Shown here: positions 33,125 through 41,954 of the stretch, piece after piece
Numbering within the stretch: position 1 is the stretch's first letter
Layout of the letters: each line of letters starts with the position of its first letter
Origin: SZUA-36 sp963774415
GTDB taxonomy: Bacteria > Pseudomonadota > Gammaproteobacteria > Xanthomonadales > SZUA-36
NCBI GenBank assembly: GCA_963774415.1
Contig: CAVZEU010000003.1
Span: forward strand, 682,001 to 746,000
DNA length: 64,000 nt
Direction of reading: 5' to 3'
Translations under genes and position numbers: made by a program
The notes under the pieces: model-generated
What the model was told of the DNA's origin: nothing
Seen by the model: only the letters and a program-made list of their open reading frames with translations
Database searches by the model: none

Positions 33125-33472
33125 TTAAAGAATTTCCAGCACGGATTCCGGCGGCCGGCCGATGGCGGCGCGGTTATTGGCCAGTACGATCGGCCGTTCG
33201 ATCAGGATGGGGGTATCGTGCATCGCCGCGATCAGCTTTTCGTCGCTGAGCGATGCATCGTCGAGTTGCAGCTTCTTGTATTCGGACTGGCCCTTGCGCA
33301 TCAGGTCCCTGGGCTTCATTTCCAGCCTGTCCAGGATGTCACGGATCTGCGCCTTCGACGGCGGGTTTTCCAGGTACAGGATCACTTCCGGATCGATACC
33401 CTTGTCCCTTAGCAGTTGCAGCGTTGCGCGGGACTTGGAGCAACGCGGGTTGTGCAGAATTTGTACTTTCAA
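33125..33472 (-). CDS. ArsC/Spx family arsenate reductase-like protein (YfgD type)
   Basis: 115 residues from a TTG at 33472, preceded by AGGAAAGG at a good distance; this gives the family-typical N-terminus KVQILHNPRCSKSRATLQLL. The redox-active Cys11 lies in NPRCSKSR. The conserved RPIV segment (LIERPIVLANNRAAIGRPPE) near residue 90 matches glutaredoxin-coupled ArsC/YfgD proteins. No ars operon surrounds it, so a general redox role is as likely as arsenate reduction. It converges on the orphan secreted protein gene, with 9 bases between them. Confidence 0.85.
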   Translation of the reverse strand: MKVQILHNPRCSKSRATLQLLRDKGIDPEVILYLENPPSKAQIRDILDRLEMKPRDLMRKGQSEYKKLQLDDASLSDEKLIAAMHDTPILIERPIVLANNRAAIGRPPESVLEIL

Positions 33473-33550
33473 ACTGTTAACCTTTCCTCTGTGAGCAAGA
33501 ACGAGCAAGCACTAAAGTTAACACAAGCGAGCCACTGAGGGCATATCCTG

Positions 33551-34798
33551 ATGAACGTTTTACAGAACTTCAACAGTGTTCCACGCATACGGCAATTGGC
33601 GGCACACGTCTGGCAGCATTTCGGCGAGGACCGATTGTTCGACGAGGCGGCGTCGATGAGTTATACCAGCCTGCTATCGATGGTGCCGCTTTTGGCCGTG
33701 GTTTTCGGTGTGGCCTCGGCGTTTCCGGTGTTCGAGCAATGGAGCGATCAAATCCGCACCTTTGTCCTCAGCAATTTCGTGCCGGCCTCGGGCGAGCAGG
33801 TGCAGGCCTACCTGGCGGGCTTCCTCGACAGCGTCGGGCGGCTGACGCTGCCGGGCACGGTGTTGTTGATCGTGACCGCCCTGTTGCTGATGGTGCGGAT
33901 CGAAAGGGCGTTCAACCTGATCTGGCGGGTGCCCTCGGCGCGCAGCTTCCGCAACCGGATCGCGATGTACTGGGCCGTCCTCACGCTCGGGCCGCTGGCG
34001 CTGGGCGCCGCTGCGGCCCTCGGGGCACAACCGCTGTTCGAAACCCTGGCCAGGGGAACGGGCGGCAGCGGTCCGTGGCGGTTGCTGGGCGTGTTCGTAC
34101 TGTCGTGGCTGGCATTCACCCTCGTGTTTCTGCTCGTCCCCAACCGGCGGGTGCAAATCTCGCACGCGGCCGTGGGCGGGCTGCTGTCGGCGCTTCTGTT
34201 CAGCCTGGCAAAGAAAGGCTTCGTCGTTTTCGTCAGCAAAGCCAGCTTCAATGTCATCTACGGCACCCTGGCGACCATTCCGATTTTCCTGTTCTGGCTC
34301 TACCTGGTCTGGGTGGTGGTGCTCCTCGGAGCCTCGCTGGCGGCTTCACTGACGACCTTCAAGGAGCGCACGGTCACCTGGGGCTGGCCGGTGAAATGGC
34401 GTTTCCTGCTCGCCTACCGGGTGGTGGGTTTTCTTTTCAAAGCCCAGATGGAAGGCAGGACGCTCGCCACCGAGGACCTGATGGCCGATGCCGAGGGCGC
34501 CACGGAGGCCGAACTGGTGGGCCTGCTCACGCTGTTTTATGACGCCGGGTTGGTCACGCGCAACGAAGAAGGGGATTGGCTGTTGTGCCGGGACCTGGAT
34601 TCCGTCAGCCTGCTGGACCTGTACCGTGCCGGGAATTTCTATCTGCCCGTCAATGAAAATTTCGACATTCCCAGCGAGGGCGAATGGGATTCCGCCTTTT
34701 TTCAATCCCTGTCAACCACGGGTATCGACATGGATCAGCCGCTGAAGGCGCTGTACAGCGGGGAGACCGGGGGCGGGGGCGCGGAATGCGGAGACTGA
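33551..34798 (+). CDS. YihY/BrkB family inner-membrane protein
   Basis: 415 residues. The N-terminal FDEAASMSYTSLLSMVPLLAV is the hallmark of the family once called ribonuclease BN. Further markers are RIERAFNLIWRV, the LVPNRRVQISHAAVGGLLSAL block and ATIPIFLFWLYLVWVVVLLGA. Six transmembrane helices are followed by a cytoplasmic winged-helix-like C-terminal region (about 300-415). The role is not settled; nuclease activity is no longer accepted for this family. The last 13 bases overlap the thioredoxin-like gene, implying co-expression. Confidence 0.87.
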   Translation: MNVLQNFNSVPRIRQLAAHVWQHFGEDRLFDEAASMSYTSLLSMVPLLAVVFGVASAFPVFEQWSDQIRTFVLSNFVPASGEQVQAYLAGFLDSVGRLTLPGTVLLIVTALLLMVRIERAFNLIWRVPSARSFRNRIAMYWAVLTLGPLALGAAAALGAQPLFETLARGTGGSGPWRLLGVFVLSWLAFTLVFLLVPNRRVQISHAAVGGLLSALLFSLAKKGFVVFVSKASFNVIYGTLATIPIFLFWLYLVWVVVLLGASLAASLTTFKERTVTWGWPVKWRFLLAYRVVGFLFKAQMEGRTLATEDLMADAEGATEAELVGLLTLFYDAGLVTRNEEGDWLLCRDLDSVSLLDLYRAGNFYLPVNENFDIPSEGEWDSAFFQSLSTTGIDMDQPLKALYSGETGGGGAECGD

Positions 34799-35283
34799 TC
34801 GCGGGCTGGGTGCTGTGTTCGGGGCTGCTGGCCGGCAGCCTGCCGGCGGTGGAACCGGGGGCGCCGGTGGACTTCAGCCTGCGGCAATTGCACGGCGGCA
34901 TGATCGAGCTCAGCGATTACCGGGGCAAATGGGTCGTGCTCAACTACTGGGCCACGTGGTGCGCGCCCTGCCGCAGGGAAATGCCCGAGCTGTCGGCCCT
35001 GCACGAGGCCCGGGACGACATCGTCGTCCTAGGTTTGGCCTTCGAAGACACCGATGCGGGCAATTTCGACGCTTTCCTGAAGGACCTCAAGCCCGCTTAC
35101 CCGCTGCTGCTCGTCGATGTCTATGCGCCGCCGCAGCCCTTCGGCGCACCCAAGGTCCTGCCGACGACGATCATCCTCGATCCCGCCGGCCGGCCGCGCA
35201 AGACTTACATGGGGCCGGTCAAGGCCGGCGATATCGAACGCTTTGTCGACGGCCAATCCCGGTCGAAACGGGCCGAGCGGTAA
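34786..35283 (+). CDS. TlpA/ResA-like periplasmic thioredoxin
   Basis: 165 residues from the ATG at 34786, inside the end of the preceding gene. A short signal sequence (MRRLIAGWVLCSGLLAGSLPA) precedes a thioredoxin fold with redox site WCAPC (Cys59, Cys62) in NYWATWCAPCRREMPEL and the cis-Pro region VLPTTIILDPAGR. It should act as a periplasmic thiol-disulphide oxidoreductase, for example in cytochrome c maturation or protection of secreted thiols. No ccm genes are in the window. Confidence 0.87.
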   Translation: MRRLIAGWVLCSGLLAGSLPAVEPGAPVDFSLRQLHGGMIELSDYRGKWVVLNYWATWCAPCRREMPELSALHEARDDIVVLGLAFEDTDAGNFDAFLKDLKPAYPLLLVDVYAPPQPFGAPKVLPTTIILDPAGRPRKTYMGPVKAGDIERFVDGQSRSKRAER

Positions 35284-35431
35284 CCCCGAGCAGGGGTGTT
35301 CGACGGCAGCCGGGTAACAAAAACCACCTCGGGCATCGCACCTCTTGCAAACAAAGCTGGAATTTGAGCCGAAGCCCGACAGGGACCGGCGGAGTTTGGC
35401 TGGGACCAGGCTCGACCGGCGTAATTTGAGG

Positions 35432-37348
35432 CTAAGGATGATAGGCCTTGTTCTTGATCATCAGCGACGGCCACAGGGCGTGAGCCAGCGCATCACGCTG
35501 CAGGGCCCTGTCCGGCTTCGGGTCCGGCCGCAGCTTTCCCCCGGGCCGGTACAGGAACGACTGCGGCGGCAGGTTGGGTTGCAGAACGACGACCTTCCCG
35601 GGCACCATCCAGGCCTGGATCGAATTGAACTGCATCTGCGCCCGGCCCGCCCCTTGCGCATATTCGGGGCGGGTGAGGTCGTAGCCGATGGCGGGAATGC
35701 GGCCGCTGACACCGATCAATGACAGCAGTGTCGGCAGCAGGTCCATTTGACTGCTGATGCCACTGATGCGGCGGGGTTGGATGCTGCCGCCGAGGATCAG
35801 TGCGGGAATATGGAAACGCTCGATCGGGACCAGCTGGTTTCCGTAAACCCGGGAATTGTGGTCGGCGACGACCAGGAACACGGTATCGGCGTAATAGTCC
35901 GAAGCCCGCGCCGCGTCGAAGAATTTGCCCAGCGCATAGTCCGCATACCTGACCGCCGTGTCGCGCCGCCCGTCCGGCCCGGCCTCGGTTTCGACCTTGC
36001 CGGCGGGGATATCGAACGGTTCGTGATTGCTGGAGGTGAAAACGAGGCTGAAAAACGGCGTGTCTCCCGCCTGGCTGAATACCTGCTGGGCGCGCGCGAA
36101 CAGGTCTTCGTCCGACACGCCCCAGGAGCCGCGGTATTGCGGGTCCGGGTAATCATTCTCATCGATGACGGTCTCGAAGCCGTTGTTCACGAAGAAGCGC
36201 CTCATATTGTCGAAATGGGCTTCGCCGCCGTAGATGAAACTGGTTGCGTAACCCCGGCTTCTCAGCAGGTCGGCAACCGTGAAGAAGTGGGTTTGGGTCT
36301 CGGCCAGCTTGACGACACTGCGTTTGACGGTGGGCGGAAATCCCGCGATGACCGCCTCGATGCCGCGCACCGATCGGGTACCGGTCGCATACATCTGCTC
36401 CAGCCAGATGCCCTCGCTTGCCAGCGCATCCAACCGCGGGGTCAGATTCTTGCCGCCGAGGCTGCCGACGAATTCCGCACCGAGGCTTTCCTCGAGAACG
36501 ATGACCAGGTTGAGCGGCCGCTTGTAGTGCCGGGTGGCCTTGTGCATGTGCATGGTCGGCGCGCCGGTGTTACGGTCGACGGCGTTTTCGAGACCGGCAT
36601 CGGCGACGACCGTGTCCAGCACCTTGCTCGCGGCCATTTGGCCATAGCTGGCCTTGCCGGTGCTGTTGTCGCGGTGCTCCTCATAGATGGCGTAGAGCAG
36701 CGAGTAAGGTGAGTTCAGCGGCAGCTGGTTGACCATCGAATCACTGGAAAAGGCGACCGTGCTCGGGTTAACCGGGCGGTGGGCCGTTGTCGACCGCACC
36801 GCGACCAGGGTCAGAAAGGCGATGAGCGGCGTCAGCAACAGGGCCGCCGGCAGCGGCGTCCGGTACGCGGCCAGCGACGCCGGGCGGCTCAGGCGCCAGC
36901 TGATCATGCCGGCGGCCGCGGTGGCGGCGAGCGCGGCTGCAATCCAGGCCTTGTAGGCGCCGATCAGCGTCGCGAAAACCTCATGGGCGTATTGCAGGTA
37001 TTCGACGTAGAGGTAATTCGGGCGCGCATCATACTCGTTGATGAACGGGATCGTTCCGGCTTCCACGAAGACGCAAAAGACGACGACCGCGAGCAGGTAG
37101 GCGCGCAACAGGAGGCCGCCGAACCTGCGCCCTGAAAGCCACGGCGCGAACAGGAAAGCCGGGCCCAGCAACATGCCCAGCAGGACGAAGTCGAAACGGA
37201 TGCCCTGCAGCAGGATAAACGCATTGCCGCCGGTGGCTGCGACCCGGTGCCAGTACCAGGCCATCAACGTCAGCCGCGAAAGCGTCAGCACGGCCAGCAG
37301 CAAGGCCAGCACCCTGGCGGGTGCGGTCAGCGAGCGCAGGTACTTCAT
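35432..37348 (-). CDS. LtaS/MdoB-like phosphoglycerol transferase family sulfatase-fold enzyme
   Basis: 638 residues; the ATG at 37348 overlaps the upstream PAP2 gene's stop (ATGA). Five hydrophobic helices occupy the first 200 residues, followed by a periplasmic alkaline-phosphatase-fold domain. Metal/nucleophile motifs are visible: VIVLEESLGAEFVG, YATGTRSVRGIEAV (the Thr nucleophile region of LtaS/MdoB) and VFLVVADHNSRVYG. Such enzymes move phosphoglycerol or phosphoethanolamine groups from lipids onto periplasmic glycans or lipid A. The tight pairing with a PAP2 phosphatase suggests linked lipid-headgroup chemistry. Confidence 0.82.
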   Translation of the reverse strand: MKYLRSLTAPARVLALLLAVLTLSRLTLMAWYWHRVAATGGNAFILLQGIRFDFVLLGMLLGPAFLFAPWLSGRRFGGLLLRAYLLAVVVFCVFVEAGTIPFINEYDARPNYLYVEYLQYAHEVFATLIGAYKAWIAAALAATAAAGMISWRLSRPASLAAYRTPLPAALLLTPLIAFLTLVAVRSTTAHRPVNPSTVAFSSDSMVNQLPLNSPYSLLYAIYEEHRDNSTGKASYGQMAASKVLDTVVADAGLENAVDRNTGAPTMHMHKATRHYKRPLNLVIVLEESLGAEFVGSLGGKNLTPRLDALASEGIWLEQMYATGTRSVRGIEAVIAGFPPTVKRSVVKLAETQTHFFTVADLLRSRGYATSFIYGGEAHFDNMRRFFVNNGFETVIDENDYPDPQYRGSWGVSDEDLFARAQQVFSQAGDTPFFSLVFTSSNHEPFDIPAGKVETEAGPDGRRDTAVRYADYALGKFFDAARASDYYADTVFLVVADHNSRVYGNQLVPIERFHIPALILGGSIQPRRISGISSQMDLLPTLLSLIGVSGRIPAIGYDLTRPEYAQGAGRAQMQFNSIQAWMVPGKVVVLQPNLPPQSFLYRPGGKLRPDPKPDRALQRDALAHALWPSLMIKNKAYHP

Positions 37349-38082
37349 GCTTCCGGCCCCCGCCACGGCGAGCGCGCGGGCGGCGCGAAGCGCCAGGCCA
37401 GCGCCGACATCAGTACCAGGCCCAGCCACGCGATCGTGGCCGACCAAAGGTCATGGGAGAGATAGTGCGCACCGCGCAATTGCTGGGCCAGACCAAAGGA
37501 AAATCCGACAATCAGCCCGGGCAGCAGTAACAGGCAGCGGTTTTTCGCCAGGAAGGGCGCGAACCCGAAATACAGCGCAAACAGGCCAAATCCGCTGCTG
37601 GCATGCGCAGCCGGAAAGCAATGTCCGGCGGCCGGCGCTGTCAGGTACTGAACACTGTGCAGGTAAGGCAGGTTGCCGCCGAAGTTCTCGACGGACCAGG
37701 GGCAGGGCACGCCGCTGAGCCGTTTCAGGATGGCGACACAGGACGGGACGAGGATCATCGCGCTGAGCGAAAACAGCAGTGACCAGCGCCAGCGGCGCAG
37801 TCTCTCTATTTTCCAGCTCGCGGCAGACAGAAAAAGCAGCGTCAGGCCAAAGCCGATGATCAGACGCTTACCCCAATGGTGCATGACCTCGTACGTGAAC
37901 CAGTGATTGCGCAGGGCCCATTCGCCGCCTTCCATTTTGTACCAGAAACCTGCCAGCTTAACGTCCAGCGGCGTCGCTTCGAACAGCGTCAGCACCAGGG
38001 CCATGACCAACAGCGGCCACCAGAAATGTGTTACCCAGTAGCGGGAATCCGCAGGGTGACATGGTCTTGGGCTCGAATGCAT
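37345..38082 (-). CDS. PAP2 superfamily membrane phosphatase
   Basis: 245 residues and about six helices. The three PAP2 motifs are visible: KRLSGVPCPW (motif 1), GHCFPAAHASSGF (motif 2, a PSGH variant) and RGAHYLSHDLWSA (motif 3 with catalytic His). The active site should face the periplasm and dephosphorylate a lipid phosphate such as undecaprenyl or phosphatidic/lipid-A phosphate. It resembles lipid A phosphatase/phosphotransferase members. It is the first gene of a two-gene operon with the LtaS/MdoB-like enzyme. Confidence 0.85.
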   Translation of the reverse strand: MHSSPRPCHPADSRYWVTHFWWPLLVMALVLTLFEATPLDVKLAGFWYKMEGGEWALRNHWFTYEVMHHWGKRLIIGFGLTLLFLSAASWKIERLRRWRWSLLFSLSAMILVPSCVAILKRLSGVPCPWSVENFGGNLPYLHSVQYLTAPAAGHCFPAAHASSGFGLFALYFGFAPFLAKNRCLLLLPGLIVGFSFGLAQQLRGAHYLSHDLWSATIAWLGLVLMSALAWRFAPPARSPWRGPEA

Positions 38083-38307
38083 ACCGTGATACCGTTACTG
38101 GCTGACCCGGAGATTGTAATCGAATCGCTGTTCGGGCATTGTTAAAAAAACCGCCTCGAGAGACGGTCGCCCGGGCGCCCGGGTTGTTTGAAATCCCGTA
38201 CAATGAAACGAGCGCGCGTCCGTTCCGGGGACCACAATGTGACCGCCCGTGACGGGCCGGGTTCCTTTGGAGCCTGTCACTGCTATGTGAATGGAGTAAG
38301 TCAGACC

Positions 38308-39294
38308 ATGAAACTCGCTTCTTTGAAAACAGGCGGCCGCGACGGCAGCCTGATCGTCGTCAGCCGGGACCTGGGGCAATTCGTGCCGGCGGCGGAAGTC
38401 GCGCCGACTATGCAGGCGGCCCTGGACAACTGGCAACAGGCGGCGCCGCGCCTCAATGCACTGTACGAGAAACTGAACCGGGGAGAATGCTCCGGTGCGC
38501 AAAAACTGGACGTGAACGCACTCAGCGCGCCGTTGCCGCGCGCCTACGAGTTCGTCGATGGCAGCGCCTATTTGCCGCACGTCGAGCGCGTGCGGCGCGC
38601 GCGCGGAGCCGAGGTTCCCGAGACCTTTTACGTCGATCCGCTGATGTACCAGGCGACTTCCGCCGGTTTCCTCGGCCCGTGTGACCCGGTTGCCGTCGTC
38701 AGCGAGGATTACGGCATCGATTTCGAGTCCGAGATCGTCGTCGTGACCGATGACGTGCCGATGGCGGTGACGGCGGAAGACGCCGCCAGGCACATCCAGT
38801 TGCTCGGCCTCATCAACGACGTCAGCCTGCGCAATTTGATTCCGGCGGAGTTGGCCAAGGGTTTTGGCTTTTTGCAGTCCAAACCGCGTTCCAGCCTGTC
38901 GCCGGTGTTCGTGACCCCGGATGAACTGGGTGAGAGTTGGCGCGAGTGCAAGGTGCATTTGCCGCTGCACAGCACGCTGAACGGTGAGTTCTTCGGTGAG
39001 CCGGAGGCCGGCGTGGACATGCAGTTCGATTTTGCCCGCCTTATCGCGCACGCTGCCAAAACCCGTCCGCTGGCAGCCGGCACCATCGTCGGTTCCGGCA
39101 CCATCGCCAACGAGGACACCTCCAGGGGCGCTTCGTGCCTGGCCGAGATCCGCATGCTGGAAATCATTGCCGACGGCGAGCCGTCGACGCCATTCATGCG
39201 GTTTGGCGACACCATCAGGATCGAAATGTTCGACGCCGCGGGTGATTCCATATTCGGCGCGATAGAACAACGTATCGTCGCCCATGAAAGCTGA
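38308..39294 (+). CDS. Fumarylacetoacetate hydrolase family protein (fumarylacetoacetase)
   Basis: 328 residues from the ATG at 38308, with GGAG about 11 bases upstream. Family segments include ETFYVDPLMYQATSAGFLGP, DFESEIVVVTDDVPM (metal ligands), LINDVSLRNLIP, FLQSKPRSSLSPVFVTPDELG and GTIVGSGTIANEDTSRGASCLAE. The last step of tyrosine/homogentisate breakdown, fumarylacetoacetate to fumarate plus acetoacetate, is the best call because maleylacetoacetate isomerase follows directly with an 11-base overlap. Homogentisate dioxygenase is not in the window. The acetoacetate produced could feed the acetoacetate-CoA ligase at 43.6 kb. Confidence 0.85.
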   Translation: MKLASLKTGGRDGSLIVVSRDLGQFVPAAEVAPTMQAALDNWQQAAPRLNALYEKLNRGECSGAQKLDVNALSAPLPRAYEFVDGSAYLPHVERVRRARGAEVPETFYVDPLMYQATSAGFLGPCDPVAVVSEDYGIDFESEIVVVTDDVPMAVTAEDAARHIQLLGLINDVSLRNLIPAELAKGFGFLQSKPRSSLSPVFVTPDELGESWRECKVHLPLHSTLNGEFFGEPEAGVDMQFDFARLIAHAAKTRPLAAGTIVGSGTIANEDTSRGASCLAEIRMLEIIADGEPSTPFMRFGDTIRIEMFDAAGDSIFGAIEQRIVAHES

Positions 39295-39943
39295 CAAAAC
39301 GCTGAAACTTTACAGTTATTGGCGCAGTTCAGCGGCCTACCGGGTGAGGATTGCCCTGAACCTGAAAGGGCTCGATTACCAACAGGCGCCCGTGCACCTG
39401 GTCAGGCGGGGCGGTGAGCAACACGGCGCGGCCTTCACGGCACTCAACCCGCAGGGGTTGGTGCCGGTGCTGGTGCACGATGGCAAGGTCATCACGCAGT
39501 CGCTGGCCATCTGCGAATACCTCGAAGAGGTATTTCCCGCACCGGCCCTGTTGCCGGCGGCCGCGGCGGCCCGCGCCCTGGTTCGTTCGCTGGCTTTGCA
39601 GGTCGCCTGCGAGATCCATCCGTTGAACAACCTGCGTGTGCAGAACTACCTGCAAGCACAATGCGGTGAAGCGTTTGATACGCTGGCCTGGATGGCGCAC
39701 TGGATGCAGGTCGGTTTTGCCGCGATCGAGCAGCGGCTCGGCGCCAGCATGGGGCATTCCGGGGGCTTTCTGCACGACGAACCCGGGCTCTTCGAATGCC
39801 TGCTGGTGCCGCAGGTCTACAACGCGGAGCGTTTCGACACCGACCTCGATCCGTACCCCCGCATCAGGGACATCGTGAGCCGGTGCCGGGCGTTGCCGGC
39901 GTTTATCGCCGCGGCTCCCGAGAACCAGCCGGATGCTGAATAG
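39284..39943 (+). CDS. maiA: Maleylacetoacetate isomerase (GST zeta class)
   Basis: 219 residues, overlapping the upstream gene. The N-terminal thioredoxin-like domain carries the zeta-class motif YSYWRSSAAYRVRIALNLKG with catalytic serine(s), then NPQGLVPVLVHD and QSLAICEYLEE. The helical C-terminal domain includes CEIHPLNNLRVQNYL, diagnostic of MaiA. It isomerises maleylacetoacetate to fumarylacetoacetate using glutathione, directly before the fumarylacetoacetase step. Confidence 0.9.
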   Translation: MKADKTLKLYSYWRSSAAYRVRIALNLKGLDYQQAPVHLVRRGGEQHGAAFTALNPQGLVPVLVHDGKVITQSLAICEYLEEVFPAPALLPAAAAARALVRSLALQVACEIHPLNNLRVQNYLQAQCGEAFDTLAWMAHWMQVGFAAIEQRLGASMGHSGGFLHDEPGLFECLLVPQVYNAERFDTDLDPYPRIRDIVSRCRALPAFIAAAPENQPDAE

Positions 39944-40011
39944 GGTTTGTTCCGCGGCCCGCTTGGGTCATAATTCAGCCTTTCGGTTAAACAGCAAACG
40001 GTCAGTCACAG

Positions 40012-40377
40012 ATGAAACCCACCGTAATAGCACTCTTTTTACTGCTGCTCGCGGCGTGTGCGAGCCCGCGTCCCGGCCCGGACGTCGTGGCGTCGGCGGA
40101 GCAGGCGGTTGCCGCCGCGGAGCAGGTCGGCGGGGACGAATTTGCACCGACGGAAATGCGCTTTGCCAGGGAGAAACTGGAAAACGCCAAGCTCGGCCTG
40201 GAGAACAAGAAGTACGAAGTGGCCCTGTACCTGCTGGAAGAGTCGGAGATCAATTCGGAACTGGCGATCGAAAAAGCACGGGCTGCGAAGATACGGCGGC
40301 AGGTCAACGAGTTGCGCAAGAGCAACGAGGAACTGCTGGCGGACCTGCGCTCAACGTTCGGGGACGATTTCAAATGA
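40012..40377 (+). CDS. DUF4398 outer-membrane lipoprotein
   Basis: 121 residues. A lipoprotein signal with lipobox LLAAC (Cys at about 16) is followed by a short helical region EFAPTEMRFAREKLENAKLG and KARAAKIRRQVNELRKSNEE. The shape matches DUF4398 proteins, often found beside OmpA-like lipoproteins. Its last four bases overlap the ATG of the next gene (ATGA), so the pair is co-translated. A role in envelope structure is inferred. Confidence 0.82.
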   Translation: MKPTVIALFLLLLAACASPRPGPDVVASAEQAVAAAEQVGGDEFAPTEMRFAREKLENAKLGLENKKYEVALYLLEESEINSELAIEKARAAKIRRQVNELRKSNEELLADLRSTFGDDFK

Positions 40378-41360
40378 AGCGGCCACTGCAAAGTATGGCG
40401 CTGGTGCTGTCGATGGCGCTGCTCGCGGCCTGTGCCACCGCGCCCAGGAAGGATCTCGCCCTGGAGCGCGTCAAGAACGATCTTAAGCAACTCAAAGCCA
40501 ACCCTGAACTGGCGGGCTATGCGCCGCTGGCGTTGGGTGAGGCGGAACGGGCACTGCGCACGGCGGAGCAATCCAGCGGCAATGAGTACTACCGCATCCA
40601 CCTCGTCTACATGGCCGATCATCGGATCAAGATCGCGCAGGCGATGGCCGAGCGGGAACAACAGCAAAAGCTCTACGACAAGCTCGAAAAGGAGCGCAGT
40701 GCCATGCTGATACGCGCCAGCAAGCTGGAGGCGAAACAGGCGCGGGACGAAGCGGAGCGCGCCAGGCTGCTGGTAGCCACCACGGCCGAGGACGCCGAGC
40801 GGGCCCGCGCCGAGAAGGAAGCGGCTCTGAAGAAGGAGGCGGAATCGGCGCGCGCCGCGAAACTGGCGAGCGAGGAGGCGCAACAGGCGCGCCGGTTGGC
40901 GAAGACCCGGGCGTCCGAGGCCGAATATGCGCGCAAAGAGGCCGATATCGCCAGCCAGCAAGTGGATTCGTTGACACGGCAACTCCAGAACCTGCAACTG
41001 CGCCAGACCGAGAAAGGCGTGGTCGTCACGCTCGGTGACGTCCTTTTCGATGCGGGCAAGGCCACACTTGTGGACAGCGCCCGATCCAGCCTGCAGGAGG
41101 TCGTGGACCTGCTGCAGACCGAGCCCGAAAAGAAAATCCGGGTCGAAGGGCACACCGATTCGAGCGGTGACGCGGCCGCGAACATGAAGTTGTCGCAACA
41201 ACGCGCCCAGTCGGTTCGTGACGCCCTGGTCAAGATGGGCGTGGCCGCGGACCGCATCAAGGCCGTCGGCATGGGCGAAGACTTCCCGATCGCAAGCAAT
41301 GAAACCGCGGAGGGACGGGCCCGCAACCGCCGCGTCGATGTCATTTTGCTGGATAATTAG
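40374..41360 (+). CDS. OmpA family peptidoglycan-binding lipoprotein with DUF4398/coiled-coil region
   Basis: 328 residues. Lipobox LLAAC near residue 20, a DUF4398-like region (YAPLALGEAERALRTAEQSS), and a long Ala/Glu/Lys/Arg-rich coiled coil (about 90-210). The C-terminal OmpA domain contains DVLFDAGKATLVDSARSSL, RVEGHTDSSGD, LSQQRAQSVRDALV and GRARNRRVDVILL. It should tether the outer membrane to peptidoglycan. The frame is open upstream, but the ATG at 40374 is chosen for the lipoprotein signal and the overlap with the preceding gene. Confidence 0.88.
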   Translation: MKRPLQSMALVLSMALLAACATAPRKDLALERVKNDLKQLKANPELAGYAPLALGEAERALRTAEQSSGNEYYRIHLVYMADHRIKIAQAMAEREQQQKLYDKLEKERSAMLIRASKLEAKQARDEAERARLLVATTAEDAERARAEKEAALKKEAESARAAKLASEEAQQARRLAKTRASEAEYARKEADIASQQVDSLTRQLQNLQLRQTEKGVVVTLGDVLFDAGKATLVDSARSSLQEVVDLLQTEPEKKIRVEGHTDSSGDAAANMKLSQQRAQSVRDALVKMGVAADRIKAVGMGEDFPIASNETAEGRARNRRVDVILLDN

Positions 41361-41665
41361 ACTGCGCGGCGCCTCGGGCGCGGGCCCCGCACGAGGGTCT
41401 GCAACCATCGCGCATGACTTGCGCCGGGACTTGCCAGTGAGCAATCTTTGCGCTAATGTTAGGCCATCGCTATGGTGATTCTCGTATTTAAACAAGGAAT
41501 TTGCGACTGATGGCGGCGCAGGCGATTCGCTCTGTGCTGTACACACCCCAAAGACTTTGTAATCTGTATATATATCCCCCCTTTATGTCACCCGCACACC
41601 GGTCGCACCCGGTCGCCCGGCGCGCGCGCGTGGCCCAACCGCCTATTTGCTACAGGAGTAATGTC
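41361..41665. other. Non-coding region before ydcH-like gene
   Basis: 305 bases with no credible gene. It contains the candidate promoter at 41431-41459, a T/A-rich stretch (TGTATATATATCCCC, about 41566-41580) and an SD AGGAG (41654-41658) for the downstream small gene. Confidence 0.5.
41431..41459 (+). promoter_or_regulatory. Candidate sigma-70 promoter
   Basis: TTGCCA, a 17-base spacer and TAATGT match -35/-10 boxes moderately well. It lies about 205 bases upstream of the YdcH-like gene and could drive it, leaving a long leader. There is no other support. Confidence 0.35.
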
Positions 41666-41881
41666 ATGTTCGAACACCGTCAGAAGAAGATGGAAAAGCT
41701 GATGCAAGAAAACGACGATTTTCGCCGCATTTACAATCGCCACCAGGAACTGGACAAGCGTGTAACTGCGGCAGAACTCGGCACACAACCACTCGACGAT
41801 TTATCGCTCATGAAGCTGAAGAAGGAAAAATTGTGGATCAAGGACCAGTTGGCGAACCTGATGGATACGGTTCCGGCCTGA
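41666..41881 (+). CDS. Small YdcH/DUF465 family protein
   Basis: 71 residues from the ATG at 41666, with AGGAG 7 bases upstream. The sequence is a charged helical hairpin: MFEHRQKKMEKLMQENDDF, then RRIYNRHQELDKRV and LSLMKLKKEKLWIKDQLANL. This is the conserved DUF465 (YdcH/SlyX-like) pattern. The family's function is unknown. A strong terminator follows within 30 bases, so it is an independent short transcript. Confidence 0.88.
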   Translation: MFEHRQKKMEKLMQENDDFRRIYNRHQELDKRVTAAELGTQPLDDLSLMKLKKEKLWIKDQLANLMDTVPA

Positions 41882-41906
41882 CAACGTCCCTGAAATGAAA
41901 TAAAGT

Positions 41907-41937
41907 ACGGCCGGGAACTGTCCCGGCCGTTTTTTTT
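41907..41937 (+). terminator. Rho-independent terminator after ydcH-like gene
   Basis: Perfect 10-bp stem ACGGCCGGGA / TCCCGGCCGT with an ACTG loop and an eight-base T run. Confidence 0.93.
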
Positions 41938-41954
41938 ACCTGGAGCATTTTTCA

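Noticed and set aside
38144..38166. Minus-strand terminator (ACCGTC/GGCGGT hairpin followed by T run)
   Set aside because: The stem is only six base pairs with a G-T pair, and no minus-strand gene lies upstream to be terminated; too weak to call.
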